From contig NZ_FNIT01000006.1 in assembly GCF_900104035.1 (NCBI RefSeq), positions 124,001 to 188,000 of the forward strand: DNA of 64,000 bases. Reading direction: 5' to 3'. A program made the position numbers and the translations under genes. Source of the DNA: Aureimonas jatrophae (lineage in GTDB: Bacteria; Pseudomonadota; Alphaproteobacteria; Rhizobiales; Rhizobiaceae). This document shows, piece after piece, positions 18,664 through 27,508 of the stretch (positions are counted from its first letter, which is position 1; every line of letters starts with the position of its first letter). The notes beneath the pieces are model-generated. The model saw only the letters and a program-made list of their open reading frames with translations. It searched no databases and was not told the origin of the DNA.

Positions 18664-19599
18664 ATGGACATGATCACCGAACCCGGCATCTCCGAGCGGC
18701 TCCGCTCGGCGGCCCGCCTGGAGCCCGACCGCTTCCCGCGTCTCAAGGTTCTGGGAACCCAGTGGGCGGAGGCCGCCGCCACCAAGCTCAACGCGACCTA
18801 TGCCTCGCCGGTCCAGGTCGAGTTCGCCGCGCTTTCGACCTTCGTCTTCTCGGGCCAGGCGATGGAAGTCGCCGAGACCCAGGTCGCGCTGGTGATGCGC
18901 TCGCCCCAATGGCGCGAGCAGGCGCTTCTGACGGCCGATGCGCGCTTTGCCGATACCGTGAGCGAGGCGGCCTTCGGCGGCGACGGGCGCTCGCCGTCGG
19001 ACGGCAAGCGCGCCCTGACCAGCGTCGGAAAGTTCTTTTCCGACAATGCGCTACGGGCCTTTGCCGAAAGCGGGAACACCGTCTTCGCGGACGTCCTGCC
19101 GCTCGGCATGGTGCCGGACCGCCTTCTCGCCGAGGGTGTGGGCGAGAAGCTCGAGGCGCTTCTGGCGCCCGACAACCGGAACTTCGTCGAGTTCCGCTTC
19201 CGCATCAGCATCGGCCGGTGCGAAGGCGCACTGCGCGTCGCCCTGCCCGAGGCGGTGCTCGCGCCCCACAAGCGCAAGTTCGCGACGCTGCCCGAGGCTG
19301 CGCCCTCGATCGTCGACGAGGCCTGGGCCAAGGGCCTCGAGGCGAGCGTCCAGAAGGCCGACATGCAGGTGCGCGCGTTCCTCGGCGAGCACAAGACCAC
19401 GCTCGGCGACGTCGCCTCGTTCCAGGTCGGCCAGACCATCGCGCTCGACGTCCTCGTCGACAGCCTGCTGGTCGTGGAATGCGAGGGCCAGCGCATGTTC
19501 CGCGGGCGCATGGGCCGCTCGCGCGACAACTACATGGTGCGCATCGAGGAGACCATCGATCCCACCGAGGAGTTCATCGATGACATCCTGGCTGACTGA
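18664..19599 (+). CDS. fliM: Flagellar C-ring switch protein FliM (divergent alphaproteobacterial form)
   Basis: This 311-residue protein sits between motA and fliN. The C-terminal region (FQVGQTIALDVLVDSLLVVECEGQRMFRGRMGRSRDNYMVRIEE) is the SpoA/surface-presentation-of-antigens domain that packs with FliN. The middle is a weakly conserved CheC-like domain. The CheY-binding N-terminal motif is not obvious, as in other rhizobia. Assignment rests on the SpoA domain plus position. Confidence 0.9.
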   Translation: MDMITEPGISERLRSAARLEPDRFPRLKVLGTQWAEAAATKLNATYASPVQVEFAALSTFVFSGQAMEVAETQVALVMRSPQWREQALLTADARFADTVSEAAFGGDGRSPSDGKRALTSVGKFFSDNALRAFAESGNTVFADVLPLGMVPDRLLAEGVGEKLEALLAPDNRNFVEFRFRISIGRCEGALRVALPEAVLAPHKRKFATLPEAAPSIVDEAWAKGLEASVQKADMQVRAFLGEHKTTLGDVASFQVGQTIALDVLVDSLLVVECEGQRMFRGRMGRSRDNYMVRIEETIDPTEEFIDDILAD

Positions 19600-19933
19600 T
19601 CTCGTTCTGATCGCCGCGCTCTGCATCACGAGCTGGCGCGTCGGCGCGATGTACAAGGAACTGCAGCGTCTTCGCTCCGGCGAGGCGGGCTTCAAGGTGG
19701 CGCTGGAGGAGGCCGACGCCTCGATCAACCGCGCCGCCAACGCCGTCGTTCTTCTCAAGAGCGAGGGTCTGCGGACGCTACGTGCCCTGGAGGAGCGCAT
19801 CGCCGAGGCGAACGAGCTCGGCGAGCGGCTCGAGGTCGTTCTGGAAAGCTACGAGCGCGCGCGCCATGCGGCACCTGCCGTAGCCGAGGAGACCCGCTCC
19901 CGCCTCGCGTCAGTTCCGTCAGCTAATCGTTAA
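19580..19933 (+). CDS. Membrane-anchored coiled-coil protein between fliM and fliN (DUF6468-like)
   Basis: This 117-residue protein overlaps the end of fliM by 20 bp. An N-terminal hydrophobic helix (WLTDLVLIAALCITSWRVGAMY) is followed by a charged heptad-like helical region (LEEADASINRAANAVVLLKSEGLRTLRALEE). From memory it resembles the DUF6468 family seen after fliM in alphaproteobacteria, though I cannot confirm the family here. Its place in the switch-complex operon suggests a motor-associated role. No catalytic motif. Confidence 0.78.
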   Translation: MTSWLTDLVLIAALCITSWRVGAMYKELQRLRSGEAGFKVALEEADASINRAANAVVLLKSEGLRTLRALEERIAEANELGERLEVVLESYERARHAAPAVAEETRSRLASVPSANR

Positions 19934-20011
19934 CGAACCGTTGGGCGAGAGCCCGCGCGACCATCGGACAGGACGTCCGTCGCACCCACGGCTTTCTGAA
20001 GGAAGACATCC

Positions 20012-20428
20012 ATGCAGGACGACACCCTGGATCTCGAGGCGAACCCGGCCTTCGATCCCTCGGCCTTCGCGGCCGGTGGCTTCGGCGCCGACGAGGCGTC
20101 GTTCGGGGTCGAAGAGGCCGAGATCGTGTCCTCGATCGGACCCGGCCAGCCCAATCTCGACGTCATCATGAACATCCCGGTGACGATGCAGGTCGTGCTC
20201 GGCTCGACCGTCATGCCGGTGGCGAACCTGATGAAGCTCGGCCGCGGCGCGGTGGTCAAGCTCGACACCAACATCTCGGACCCCGTGGACCTCATGGTCA
20301 ACGGCCGGATCGTGGCGCGCGGCGAGGTCGTGGTCCTCGACAACGAGGATTCGCGGTTCGGCATCACGCTGACCGAGATCGTGACGCCGGCCAGCGCCGC
20401 GCAACCGCGCTCCAAGTCGCACAGCTGA
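20012..20428 (+). CDS. fliN: Flagellar C-ring switch protein FliN
   Basis: This 138-residue protein has a disordered acidic N-terminus and the complete SpoA domain: DVIMNIPVTMQVVLGSTVMPVANL, then LGRGAVVKLD, then DLMVNGRIVARGEVVVLD and FGITLTEIV. It forms the bottom of the C ring with FliM. GAAGGAAG precedes the start. It lies 14 bp before fliG. Confidence 0.96.
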   Translation: MQDDTLDLEANPAFDPSAFAAGGFGADEASFGVEEAEIVSSIGPGQPNLDVIMNIPVTMQVVLGSTVMPVANLMKLGRGAVVKLDTNISDPVDLMVNGRIVARGEVVVLDNEDSRFGITLTEIVTPASAAQPRSKSHS

Positions 20429-20441
20429 TCCCAGAATCCCG

Positions 20442-21467
20442 ATGTTAGGCGCCTCCTACTCTTTGCTGGAAGCCGAGCGGAGCCCGAAGTCGGGCGCCGC
20501 GCGGGCGGCGATCCTTCTCCTGGCCATGGGCGGGGAGGGCGCGGCCAAGCTTCTCAAGCATTTCAGCCCCGAGGAACTGCGACAGCTGCGCCAGGGCGCG
20601 GCCGCGCAGAGCCCGATCAGCAGCCTGGAGCTGGAGGAGATCGTCTCCGAGTTCCAGGACGCGTTCCGGAGCGGCCCGGGCCTGATTGGGCTCGACGGCG
20701 AGCTGTCCAAGCTCCTGCGCAGCTCGTTGTCGAGCGACGAGCTGGCGCTGGTGTTCCAGGGCGAGGAAGCGGCGACCGACACCGGACTGCCGGTTTGGTA
20801 CGAGCTGGAGCAGCTGGGCGCCGAGGCGATCGGCACGCTTCTGTCGCGCGAGCACCCGCAGGTCGCGGCCTATGCGCTTCAGCGCATCAAGGCGGAAGTG
20901 GCCGCCGCGATCGTCGCGACCATGGAGTCCGAGCGGCGCAACGACGTGGTGCGGCGCATGCTGTCGGCCAAGCCGCCAACCGAAACCATGCAACGCCTGA
21001 TCGAGCAGCGTTTCCGCGAGGCTTTCGTCCAGGGCTCCAACGGCGCCGAGCGCCGCGCGCGCCATGCCACGCTCGCCGAGATCGTGAACCGCATGGAGAA
21101 GCAGCAGACCGAGGAACTGCTCCAGGCCATCGAGGTCGAGGAGCCCGAGGAAGCCGTCGCGCTGCGCAAGCTGCTCTTCGCCTTCGAGGACATCCTCGCT
21201 CTGCCCCGCAAGTCGCGTCTTCTCCTGTTCGACGCGATCCCCACCGAAACCGTCACGCTGTCGCTGGCGGGCGCCGAGCCCGATCTGCGCGAGGCGGTTC
21301 TGTCCTCGCTCGGCGCACGAGCCCGGCGCATGGTCGAAGCCGAACTGTCACGCGGCGAAGCGGGCAACGCGGACGCGGTCCAAGCCGCGCGTCGCACGAT
21401 CGCGGCCAGCGCGCTGCGCCTGTCGGCCGAGGGCCGGATCGACCTCAGCGAGAAGGCCGAGGGCTGA
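20442..21467 (+). CDS. fliG: Flagellar motor switch protein FliG
   Basis: This 341-residue torque-generating C-ring protein contains the middle-domain EHPQVAAYAL motif (where E. coli has EHPQ) and a C-terminal domain with charged LRKLLFAFEDILALPRKSRLLLFDAIP. It connects FliF to FliM and interacts with MotA. The start at 20442 lacks a clear Shine-Dalgarno, so coupling to fliN translation is likely. Confidence 0.95.
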   Translation: MLGASYSLLEAERSPKSGAARAAILLLAMGGEGAAKLLKHFSPEELRQLRQGAAAQSPISSLELEEIVSEFQDAFRSGPGLIGLDGELSKLLRSSLSSDELALVFQGEEAATDTGLPVWYELEQLGAEAIGTLLSREHPQVAAYALQRIKAEVAAAIVATMESERRNDVVRRMLSAKPPTETMQRLIEQRFREAFVQGSNGAERRARHATLAEIVNRMEKQQTEELLQAIEVEEPEEAVALRKLLFAFEDILALPRKSRLLLFDAIPTETVTLSLAGAEPDLREAVLSSLGARARRMVEAELSRGEAGNADAVQAARRTIAASALRLSAEGRIDLSEKAEG

Positions 21468-21520
21468 TCGTTCCCCGTCCACCGAGCGGGACGGGGACCA
21501 AGCCTTGAGGAGGCACGCGG

Positions 21521-22609
21521 ATGGCCGAAGGCGAGGACAAGGAGTCCAAAACCGAGGAAGCGACCGAGAAGCGCGTCCGCGACACGGTCGAGAAGGGCAA
21601 CCTTCCGGTCTCGCGGGAAGCCCCGATCCTCGCCTCGCTTCTCGCGGCCATCGCGATCGCGGTGTTTCAGCTTCGCGACAATCTGGCTCAGCTGACCGAC
21701 GACCTGCGCGTCACCTTCGAGAACCCGCTGCAGTGGCCGCTCGGAAACGGGATCGACGCCCTCAGCGTCCTGCATGCCATGAGCGTCCAGAGTGCGCGCG
21801 TAGTCCTGCCGGCCTGCGGCTTGTTCGTCGTGGCCGGCATCCTCGCCTCGCTCCTCCAGAATCCGCCGCAGATCAATCTCGAGCGCATCCGGCCGAAATA
21901 CTCGAACATCTCGCCGGTGCAGGGATGGGGACGCTTGTTCGGACGGCGCGGATTCACCGAGTTCGGTAAAGCCTTATTCAAGGCGTCGGCGGTTACGATC
22001 ATCGTCGGATGGATCCTGTCCGAAGATTTGACGGCGCTGCTGCAGACGATGTTCTCCGATCCGCTCCTGCTTCCCGAGACGATCCTGAAGCTGTCGATGC
22101 GACTGCTTGCGGCCGTGACGATTGCGACCATCGTCTTGGTGGCGGCCGACCTCCTGTTCTCGCGCATCCTGTGGCGGCGCGACCTGCGCATGTCCAAGCA
22201 GGAGATCAAGGACGAGCTCAAGCAGAGCGAGGGCGACCCTATGGTCAAGGCGCGCCAGCGCCAGATCGCCCGCGAGCGGACCAAGCGGCGCATGATGACC
22301 GCCGTGCCCAAGGCGACCGTCGTGATCGCCAACCCGACGCACTACGCCATCGCGCTTCGGTACGTTCGCGAGGAGGGTGGCGCGCCGCTCGTGGTCGCCA
22401 AGGGCGTCGACGTGCTCGCGCTCAAGATCCGCGAGATCGCCGAGACGCACGACATTCCGGTGATCGAAGACAAGCTCTTGGCAAGGTCGATGTACGACCA
22501 TGTCGAAGTCGATCAGATGATCCCGCCGCAGTTCTTCAAGGCGGTGGCCGAACTCATCTACTACCTGCACACGCGCCAAGCTCCGCGCATGGAGATCGGT
22601 GCAGCATAG
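21521..22609 (+). CDS. flhB: Flagellar export apparatus protein FlhB
   Basis: This 362-residue export gate protein controls the switch from rod/hook to filament substrates. The N-terminus has EEATEKRVRDTVEKGNLPVS, followed by four membrane helices and a cytoplasmic domain with the self-cleavage motif NPTH at residues 271-274, intact. An AGGAGG site precedes the start. It follows fliG in the same operon. Confidence 0.97.
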   Translation: MAEGEDKESKTEEATEKRVRDTVEKGNLPVSREAPILASLLAAIAIAVFQLRDNLAQLTDDLRVTFENPLQWPLGNGIDALSVLHAMSVQSARVVLPACGLFVVAGILASLLQNPPQINLERIRPKYSNISPVQGWGRLFGRRGFTEFGKALFKASAVTIIVGWILSEDLTALLQTMFSDPLLLPETILKLSMRLLAAVTIATIVLVAADLLFSRILWRRDLRMSKQEIKDELKQSEGDPMVKARQRQIARERTKRRMMTAVPKATVVIANPTHYAIALRYVREEGGAPLVVAKGVDVLALKIREIAETHDIPVIEDKLLARSMYDHVEVDQMIPPQFFKAVAELIYYLHTRQAPRMEIGAA

Positions 22610-22665
22610 CTGATCGAAGCGTTCTTCGCGTCCCGCCGTTCCGGCATCCGCATTCGAAGGTTCCC

Positions 22666-23115
22666 ATGGGCTCTCACGTCATGCTCAACGTTCGCAACCA
22701 GCATGCAGTGGAGCGGGAGAAGATCCTGGCCGCCGGCATCAAGGAGGTGGTTGCCGAACTGCGGCTGGTGGAGGTCGTCGACTACGTCGCCTTCCTGCGC
22801 CTCGATCTCCTTGGCAATATCGCGGACATCGTCGATTCGTCCGCACAGCTTTTCCTGCGACCCGGCACCTTGAGGTTTGCCGACGGCGGCGACGTCCAGC
22901 TTGGCTGGGGCTCGGTTCCTCGCATCGATCTCGACATGGAGTTTCGAAGCGAGGGCGTCACGGTCCACTTCCGCCTGGAACTGTCGGCGACCATGGCTGC
23001 GGTCCAGATCAACTACATCGCCTTCGCCGAACCGGACGCCGACCCTGCGATCAACACCGAGCGACTGGCATCTGCCGTGGAGGCCGCGCGCATTCCGCGT
23101 TCCCTGAAAGCCTAA
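22666..23115 (+). CDS. Conserved-looking protein of unknown function after flhB
   Basis: I do not recognise this 149-residue protein. It has no signal peptide or membrane segment. Charged, mixed alpha/beta composition (KEVVAELRLVEVVDYVAFLRLDLLGNIADIVDSSAQL, then a beta-rich second half with QLGWGSVPRIDLDMEF) suggests a small globular protein. GAAGG lies before the ATG at 22666. It ends at a terminator hairpin, so it is probably the last gene of the motA-flhB operon and may have a flagellar role. Confidence 0.78.
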   Translation: MGSHVMLNVRNQHAVEREKILAAGIKEVVAELRLVEVVDYVAFLRLDLLGNIADIVDSSAQLFLRPGTLRFADGGDVQLGWGSVPRIDLDMEFRSEGVTVHFRLELSATMAAVQINYIAFAEPDADPAINTERLASAVEAARIPRSLKA

Positions 23116-23141
23116 AAGCCGTTCCAGTGCCATGACAGGCA

Positions 23142-23179
23142 GGGCCCCGATCGCGTCAGCGGTCGGGGCCCTTTCGTTT
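23142..23179 (+). terminator. Rho-independent terminator after the motA-flhB operon
   Basis: An 11-bp stem, GGGCCCCGATC (23142-23152) with GGTCGGGGCCC (23161-23171), contains one G-U pair. It has an 8-nt loop and is followed by TTTCGTTT. It separates the plus-strand C-ring operon from the flgB operon. Confidence 0.8.
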
Positions 23180-23187
23180 CAGGCTCG

Positions 23188-23202
23188 TTAATGCTTCGTT
23201 AA
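23188..23202. promoter_or_regulatory. CtrA-type box upstream of flgB operon
   Basis: TTAATGCTTCGTTAA is an exact match to the alphaproteobacterial CtrA consensus TTAA-N7-TTAA. A third TTAA starts at 23209, six bases further on. It lies about 110 bp before the flgB start, in an AT-rich stretch that contrasts with the GC-rich surroundings and probably contains the promoter. FtcR is an alternative binder. Confidence 0.65.
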
Positions 23203-23311
23203 TACTAGTTAACATAAAGTAAATCATAAGAAATCTGAATTCCGAACAGCTTCGGACAAGTGGTCGAACCTAGAAGCGAATGTATCGCATCTTACGACCG
23301 GATCGACCGCC

Positions 23312-23692
23312 TTGAGCGAGTTCTACCTCTTCGGATTGTCGTCCCGCCGCGCCGAATGGCTAACCCAGCGCCAGAACGTCGTGGCCGAGAACGTCGCCAA
23401 CGCCGACACGCCCGGCTTCAAGGCCAAGGAGATCTCGGCCTTCACGACCGTGCTCGATCGCACGAGCCTCCAGATGTCGGGTTCGTCGGGCGCGCATCTC
23501 GTAGCCTCGGCGGGGCGCGACTTCGGCATCGACGAGCAGCAGCAGACGCCGTGGGACGTGACCCATTCCGGCAACTCCGTGAGCCTCGAGCAGGAGATGC
23601 TGAAGTCGGGCGAGATCCAGCGCGACTACGCGCTCGACACGTCGATCGCGAAAGCCTTCCACCGCATGTACCTGACCGCACTGAAGGGCTGA
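23312..23692 (+). CDS. flgB: Flagellar proximal rod protein FlgB
   Basis: This 126-residue protein has the rod signature NVVAENVANADTPGFKAKEI near residues 22-42 and a C-terminal helix with LDTSIAKAFHRMYLTALKG. A TTG start at 23312 gives the family-typical MSEFYLFGLSSRRAEWL N-terminus; no ATG is available upstream in frame. It begins the operon running through fliP. Confidence 0.94.
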   Translation: MSEFYLFGLSSRRAEWLTQRQNVVAENVANADTPGFKAKEISAFTTVLDRTSLQMSGSSGAHLVASAGRDFGIDEQQQTPWDVTHSGNSVSLEQEMLKSGEIQRDYALDTSIAKAFHRMYLTALKG

Positions 23693-23698
23693 TCCGCC

Positions 23699-24115
23699 AT
23701 GATCGACGCCATCTCCTCCGCCTTGAAGGTCGCGGCCAGCGGCCTCGAAGCCCAATCGACCCGACTTCGCATCGTCTCCGAGAACGTCGCCAACGCCCGC
23801 TCGACGGGTGAGACCCCGGGCAGCGATCCCTATCGTCGCAAGACCGTATCCTTCACCGGCGAGCTCGACCGGCTGACCGGCGCCTCGATGGTCAAGGTGG
23901 ATGCGGTTGGCCTCGATCGGTCGGAGTTCAAGGAAGAATACGATCCGGGCAACCCGGCGGCTGATGCCGACGGCTACGTGAAGATGCCGAACGTCCAGCC
24001 GCTGGTCGAGATGGCCGACATGCGCGAGGCCAACCGCTCCTACGAGGCGAACCTCCAGGTCATCAAGCAGACCCGCGAACTGCTCAACCTCACCATCGAC
24101 CTCATGAGGGGCTGA
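23699..24115 (+). CDS. flgC: Flagellar proximal rod protein FlgC
   Basis: This 138-residue protein has the N-terminal [27 protein letters not shown] signature, [27 protein letters not shown] in the C-terminal half, and the terminal [11 protein letters not shown]. It is six bases downstream of flgB and forms the proximal rod with FlgB, FlgF and FliE. Confidence 0.96.
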   Translation: MIDAISSALKVAASGLEAQSTRLRIVSENVANARSTGETPGSDPYRRKTVSFTGELDRLTGASMVKVDAVGLDRSEFKEEYDPGNPAADADGYVKMPNVQPLVEMADMREANRSYEANLQVIKQTRELLNLTIDLMRG

Positions 24116-24120
24116 CACCG

Positions 24121-24444
24121 ATGCTTTCCGCCGTTTCCAACAGCTTCTCTCGCATGGACTCAATGCCGGTCCGCGCGCCCGGCCTGTCCGCGCCGAACGC
24201 GGCCGCGACCGCCGCCGCAGCCCCCGAGCAGAGCTTTGCCGCCGCCATGGCGGAGGTGATGCAGGACGCGAGCCGTTCGCTGAAGGGCGCCGAGACGACC
24301 TCGATCCAGGGCATCAATGGCCAGACCTCGACCCAGGCCGTCGTGGACGCCGTGATGGGGGCCGAGCGCACCCTCCAGACCGCGGTCGCGCTGCGCGACA
24401 AGGTCGTCTCGGCCTATCTCGAACTCTCCCGCATGTCGATCTAA
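24121..24444 (+). CDS. fliE: MS ring-rod junction protein FliE
   Basis: This 107-residue protein has the FliE C-terminal pattern [32 protein letters not shown], where the conserved QxAVxxRDKxxxAYxExxxM core can be seen. Alanine-rich N-terminus. Placed between flgC and flgG as usual. Confidence 0.94.
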   Translation: MLSAVSNSFSRMDSMPVRAPGLSAPNAAATAAAAPEQSFAAAMAEVMQDASRSLKGAETTSIQGINGQTSTQAVVDAVMGAERTLQTAVALRDKVVSAYLELSRMSI

Positions 24445-24460
24445 CGGAAAGCCAGAACCC

Positions 24461-25243
24461 ATGCGCGCCCTTGCCATCGCCGCCACCGGCATGAACGCCC
24501 AGCAGACCAACCTGGAAGTCATCGCCAACAACATCGCCAACATCAACACGACCGGTTTCAAGCGCGCCCGCGCCGAGTTCACCGACCTTCTCTACCAGGT
24601 CGAGCGCACCGCCGGCGTGCCCGCGCGCGGCGGCGAGAACCTCGTGCCGGAGGGCGCGCAGATCGGCCTCGGCGTGCGAACCGCCGCGATCCGCGACATC
24701 CACCTCCAGGGAGCGCTGGAGCAGACCGGCAACGACCTCGACGTCGCGATCAACGGGCAGGGCTACTTCCAGATCCAGGGTCCCGGCGGCGAGACGCTCT
24801 ACACGCGCGACGGCGCCTTCAACAAGAACGACACCGGACAGATCGTGACGCTGGACGGCTTCACGGTGGATCCCGCCATCACGGTTCCCGAGAATACCAC
24901 CAAGATCGCCGTCAACGACTCCGGACAGGTCTATGCGACCGTGGACGGCGAGGACCAGCTCCTGGGCCAGCTGACGCTGGTCAACTTCGCCAACGAGCCC
25001 GGGCTCGCCGCGCAGGGCGGCAACCTCTTCCGCGAGACCGCGGCGTCCGGTGCGCCGATCGCCGGCGTCCCGGGTGATCCGGGCTACGGCGTCATCAAGC
25101 AGGGTTATCTGGAAAACTCCAACGTCGACCCGGTGAAGGAGATCTCCGAACTCATCTCCGCGCAGCGCGCCTACGAGATGAACTCCAAGGTCATCCAGGC
25201 CGCCGACGAGATGTCGGGCGTCGTCTCCAAGGGAATCCGCTGA
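24461..25243 (+). CDS. flgG: Flagellar distal rod protein FlgG
   Basis: This 260-residue protein has [30 protein letters not shown] at its N-terminus, the shared domain motif [14 protein letters not shown], and the C-terminal [25 protein letters not shown]. The length is standard for distal rod protein. Close spacing with flgA. Confidence 0.97.
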   Translation: MRALAIAATGMNAQQTNLEVIANNIANINTTGFKRARAEFTDLLYQVERTAGVPARGGENLVPEGAQIGLGVRTAAIRDIHLQGALEQTGNDLDVAINGQGYFQIQGPGGETLYTRDGAFNKNDTGQIVTLDGFTVDPAITVPENTTKIAVNDSGQVYATVDGEDQLLGQLTLVNFANEPGLAAQGGNLFRETAASGAPIAGVPGDPGYGVIKQGYLENSNVDPVKEISELISAQRAYEMNSKVIQAADEMSGVVSKGIR

Positions 25244-25246
25244 TCC

Positions 25247-25699
25247 ATGCGCGGCCGCCTTCTCCTTCTCTTCGCCGCCTGTCTCGGCGCGAGCCCGGCG
25301 TCGGCGGCCGACATCGCGCTCTTCGTTCCGACCGCCGTCGTTTATCCCGGCCAGAACGTGCTCGACCGCGGTGTCATCGCGATGCGCTTCGACGTTCCCG
25401 GCGAGCGGCTGTCGTCCTATGTCGTGGAGCAAGGCATGCTGCGCGACCGCGTGGCGCGCCGCACGCTCCTGCCCAACCAGCCGATCCTCCTGTCGGATCT
25501 CAAGTCGCCCAACGCGGTCACGGCTGGCGTCGCGGCGACGCTGATCTATCGGGAGGACGGTCTTCTGATCACGGGCCTCGGCACGCCGCTCCAGTCGGCC
25601 GGCGCGGGCGACGCGGTGCGGGTGCGTAACGTCGACAGCGGCGTCACGATCAGCGGCGTCGCGCAGGAGGACGGTACGATCGAGGTCTCCTCCCGATGA
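25247..25699 (+). CDS. flgA: P-ring assembly chaperone FlgA
   Basis: This 150-residue periplasmic chaperone is needed for FlgI P-ring assembly. A signal peptide ends near ASAADIAL. The SAF domain includes VVYPGQNVLDRGVIAMRF, and PNQPILLSDLKSPNAVTAGVAATLIYREDGLLIT, followed by GDAVRVRNVDSGVTISG. Overlaps flgI (ATGA). Confidence 0.93.
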   Translation: MRGRLLLLFAACLGASPASAADIALFVPTAVVYPGQNVLDRGVIAMRFDVPGERLSSYVVEQGMLRDRVARRTLLPNQPILLSDLKSPNAVTAGVAATLIYREDGLLITGLGTPLQSAGAGDAVRVRNVDSGVTISGVAQEDGTIEVSSR

Positions 25700-26898
25700 C
25701 CCGCCCCCTGTCGCGCTTCTCGACGCTTCTTCTGTGCGCCGCGCTCGCCGCCCCGGCGTCGGCGGCCGACTATGTCGGCGGACCGGCCTATGGGCAGGCC
25801 GGCATCGGCGCACGCGAGAACTTCCAGACCGTCGTGCCGCGCGTTCGTCCGGCGGGCGGCGTCCGCATCAAGGACATCACCACGATCAAGGGCGTGCGCG
25901 ACAACCAGCTCGTCGGCTACGGCCTCGTGGTGGGCCTCCAGGGCACGGGCGACTCCCTTCGCAACTCGCCGTTCACCGAACAATCCCTGCAGTCGATGCT
26001 GGACCGCATGGGCGTCAACGTCCGCTCGGCGAACCCGCGCACGCGCAACGTCGCCGCGGTGGTCGTGACGGCCGACCTTCCGGCCTTTGCCGGAATTGGC
26101 TCGCGCATCGACGTATCGGTGTCGTCGCTGGGCGACGCGTCCTCGCTCATGGGCGGCACGCTGGTGATGACCCCGCTCTATGGGCCCGACGGCGAGATCT
26201 ACGCGGTCGGGCAGGGAGCGCTCGCCGTCTCGGGCTTCTCTTCCGAGGGCACCAACGAGAGCCTGACGCAGGGCACGCCGACCACCGGCCGGATCGCCGG
26301 CGGCGCCCTGATCGAACGCGAGGTCCCGCGCGCGACCGTCGATACGCCGCTCGTGACGATGGAACTTCGCAATCCCGACTACCGCACCGCGATTCGCGTG
26401 GTGGACGCGGTCAACGCTTTCGCGGTGTCCACCTACGGCAAGCCCGTGGCGCGCGAGCAGGACTTCCGCACGATCCAGCTGACGCGGCCCACCAAGATCT
26501 CGACGACCCGCTTCATCGCGGATCTCGGCGACCTTCAGATCACGCCCGACCAAGCGGCCCGCGTTGTCATCGACGAGCGGACCGGGACGGTGGTGATGGG
26601 GCAGGACGTCCAGATCTCGACGGTCGCCGTCACGCACGGATCGCTGACGGTGCGCATCACCGACATCCCCAACGTTTCTCAACCGGCGCCGTTCAGCGAC
26701 GGCCAGACGGTGGTCACCAAGGATACCGTGGTCAACGCGGAGCAGGGCGGCGGCAACCTCGCCATCGTCCAGGGCGCGAACCTCGAAGCGGTCGTGCGCG
26801 GCCTCAACCGCCTAGGGCTGAAGCCCACCGGCATCATCGCCATCCTCCAGGCCATCAAGACAGCGGGCGCGCTGCAGGCCGATCTCGTGGTGCAGTGA
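25696..26898 (+). CDS. flgI: Flagellar P-ring protein FlgI
   Basis: This 400-residue secreted ring protein has a signal peptide ending near ASAADY, then RIKDITTIKGVRDNQLVGYGLVVGLQGTGDS, the diagnostic N-terminal block. ITPDQAARVVIDERTGTVVMGQDV and the C-terminal AVVRGLNRLGLKPTGIIAILQAIKTAGALQADLVVQ are also standard. The start overlaps flgA. Confidence 0.98.
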   Translation: MTRPLSRFSTLLLCAALAAPASAADYVGGPAYGQAGIGARENFQTVVPRVRPAGGVRIKDITTIKGVRDNQLVGYGLVVGLQGTGDSLRNSPFTEQSLQSMLDRMGVNVRSANPRTRNVAAVVVTADLPAFAGIGSRIDVSVSSLGDASSLMGGTLVMTPLYGPDGEIYAVGQGALAVSGFSSEGTNESLTQGTPTTGRIAGGALIEREVPRATVDTPLVTMELRNPDYRTAIRVVDAVNAFAVSTYGKPVAREQDFRTIQLTRPTKISTTRFIADLGDLQITPDQAARVVIDERTGTVVMGQDVQISTVAVTHGSLTVRITDIPNVSQPAPFSDGQTVVTKDTVVNAEQGGGNLAIVQGANLEAVVRGLNRLGLKPTGIIAILQAIKTAGALQADLVVQ

Positions 26899-26899
26899 C

Positions 26900-27508
26900 A
26901 TGACCCGAACCGCTCTCAACCTGGCGCTCGTCGCCTTCCTTGCGGCCGTGCCGGCTCACGCAGAAGAAGCGTCCGGCGGTGCGGCCGCGCCCGCCGCACC
27001 TGCGGCGCCCGCCAAGGTGCGCGTCGTCGGGCCCAACGGTCAGGCGGTCGCTCCGGCGGAGCCCGCGCCCATGAGCGACGTCGAGCGCTACTGCGCCAAT
27101 ATCGCGGACCCCGCGCTCGACGCCCGCAACGCGTTGCAGCTGAAGAAGGTCCAGGAAGCCGAGGGGCAGCTTTCGGAGCGCATCGATCAGCTCGAGGCCA
27201 AGCGCCAGGAAGTGCAAGGCTGGATCGCCGAGCGGAAGGCCTTTCTCGACTCCACCGCCGGGATCATGACGGACATCTACTCGGCCATGAAGCCGGACGC
27301 GGCGGCCGCCCAGCTCGCCGGTCTCGAGCGCCCCGTCGCGGCCTCGCTCCTGACGCGCTTGAAGTCGCGCCAGGCAAGCGCGATCCTCGCTGAGATGCCG
27401 GCGCCCGTCGCGGCCGAACTGGCCGATCTGATCGTTCGCAAGACCGATCGCGGTGCCACGACCGCCGCCACCGAGGCTCCCAGCGCCGGATCGGAGAACC
27501 GCTCGTGA
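26900..27508 (+). CDS. motE: MotE-like periplasmic chaperone for MotC
   Basis: This 202-residue secreted protein has a signal peptide ending at AHAEEA, a proline/alanine linker, a coiled coil around LQLKKVQEAEGQLSERIDQLEAKRQEVQ, and a C-terminal MgtE-N-like helical region with AAAQLAGLERPVAASLLTRLKSRQASAILAEM. From memory, in Sinorhizobium MotE lies between flgI and flgH and stabilises MotC; the position here is identical and motC is at 34010. Confidence 0.9.
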   Translation: MTRTALNLALVAFLAAVPAHAEEASGGAAAPAAPAAPAKVRVVGPNGQAVAPAEPAPMSDVERYCANIADPALDARNALQLKKVQEAEGQLSERIDQLEAKRQEVQGWIAERKAFLDSTAGIMTDIYSAMKPDAAAAQLAGLERPVAASLLTRLKSRQASAILAEMPAPVAAELADLIVRKTDRGATTAATEAPSAGSENRS

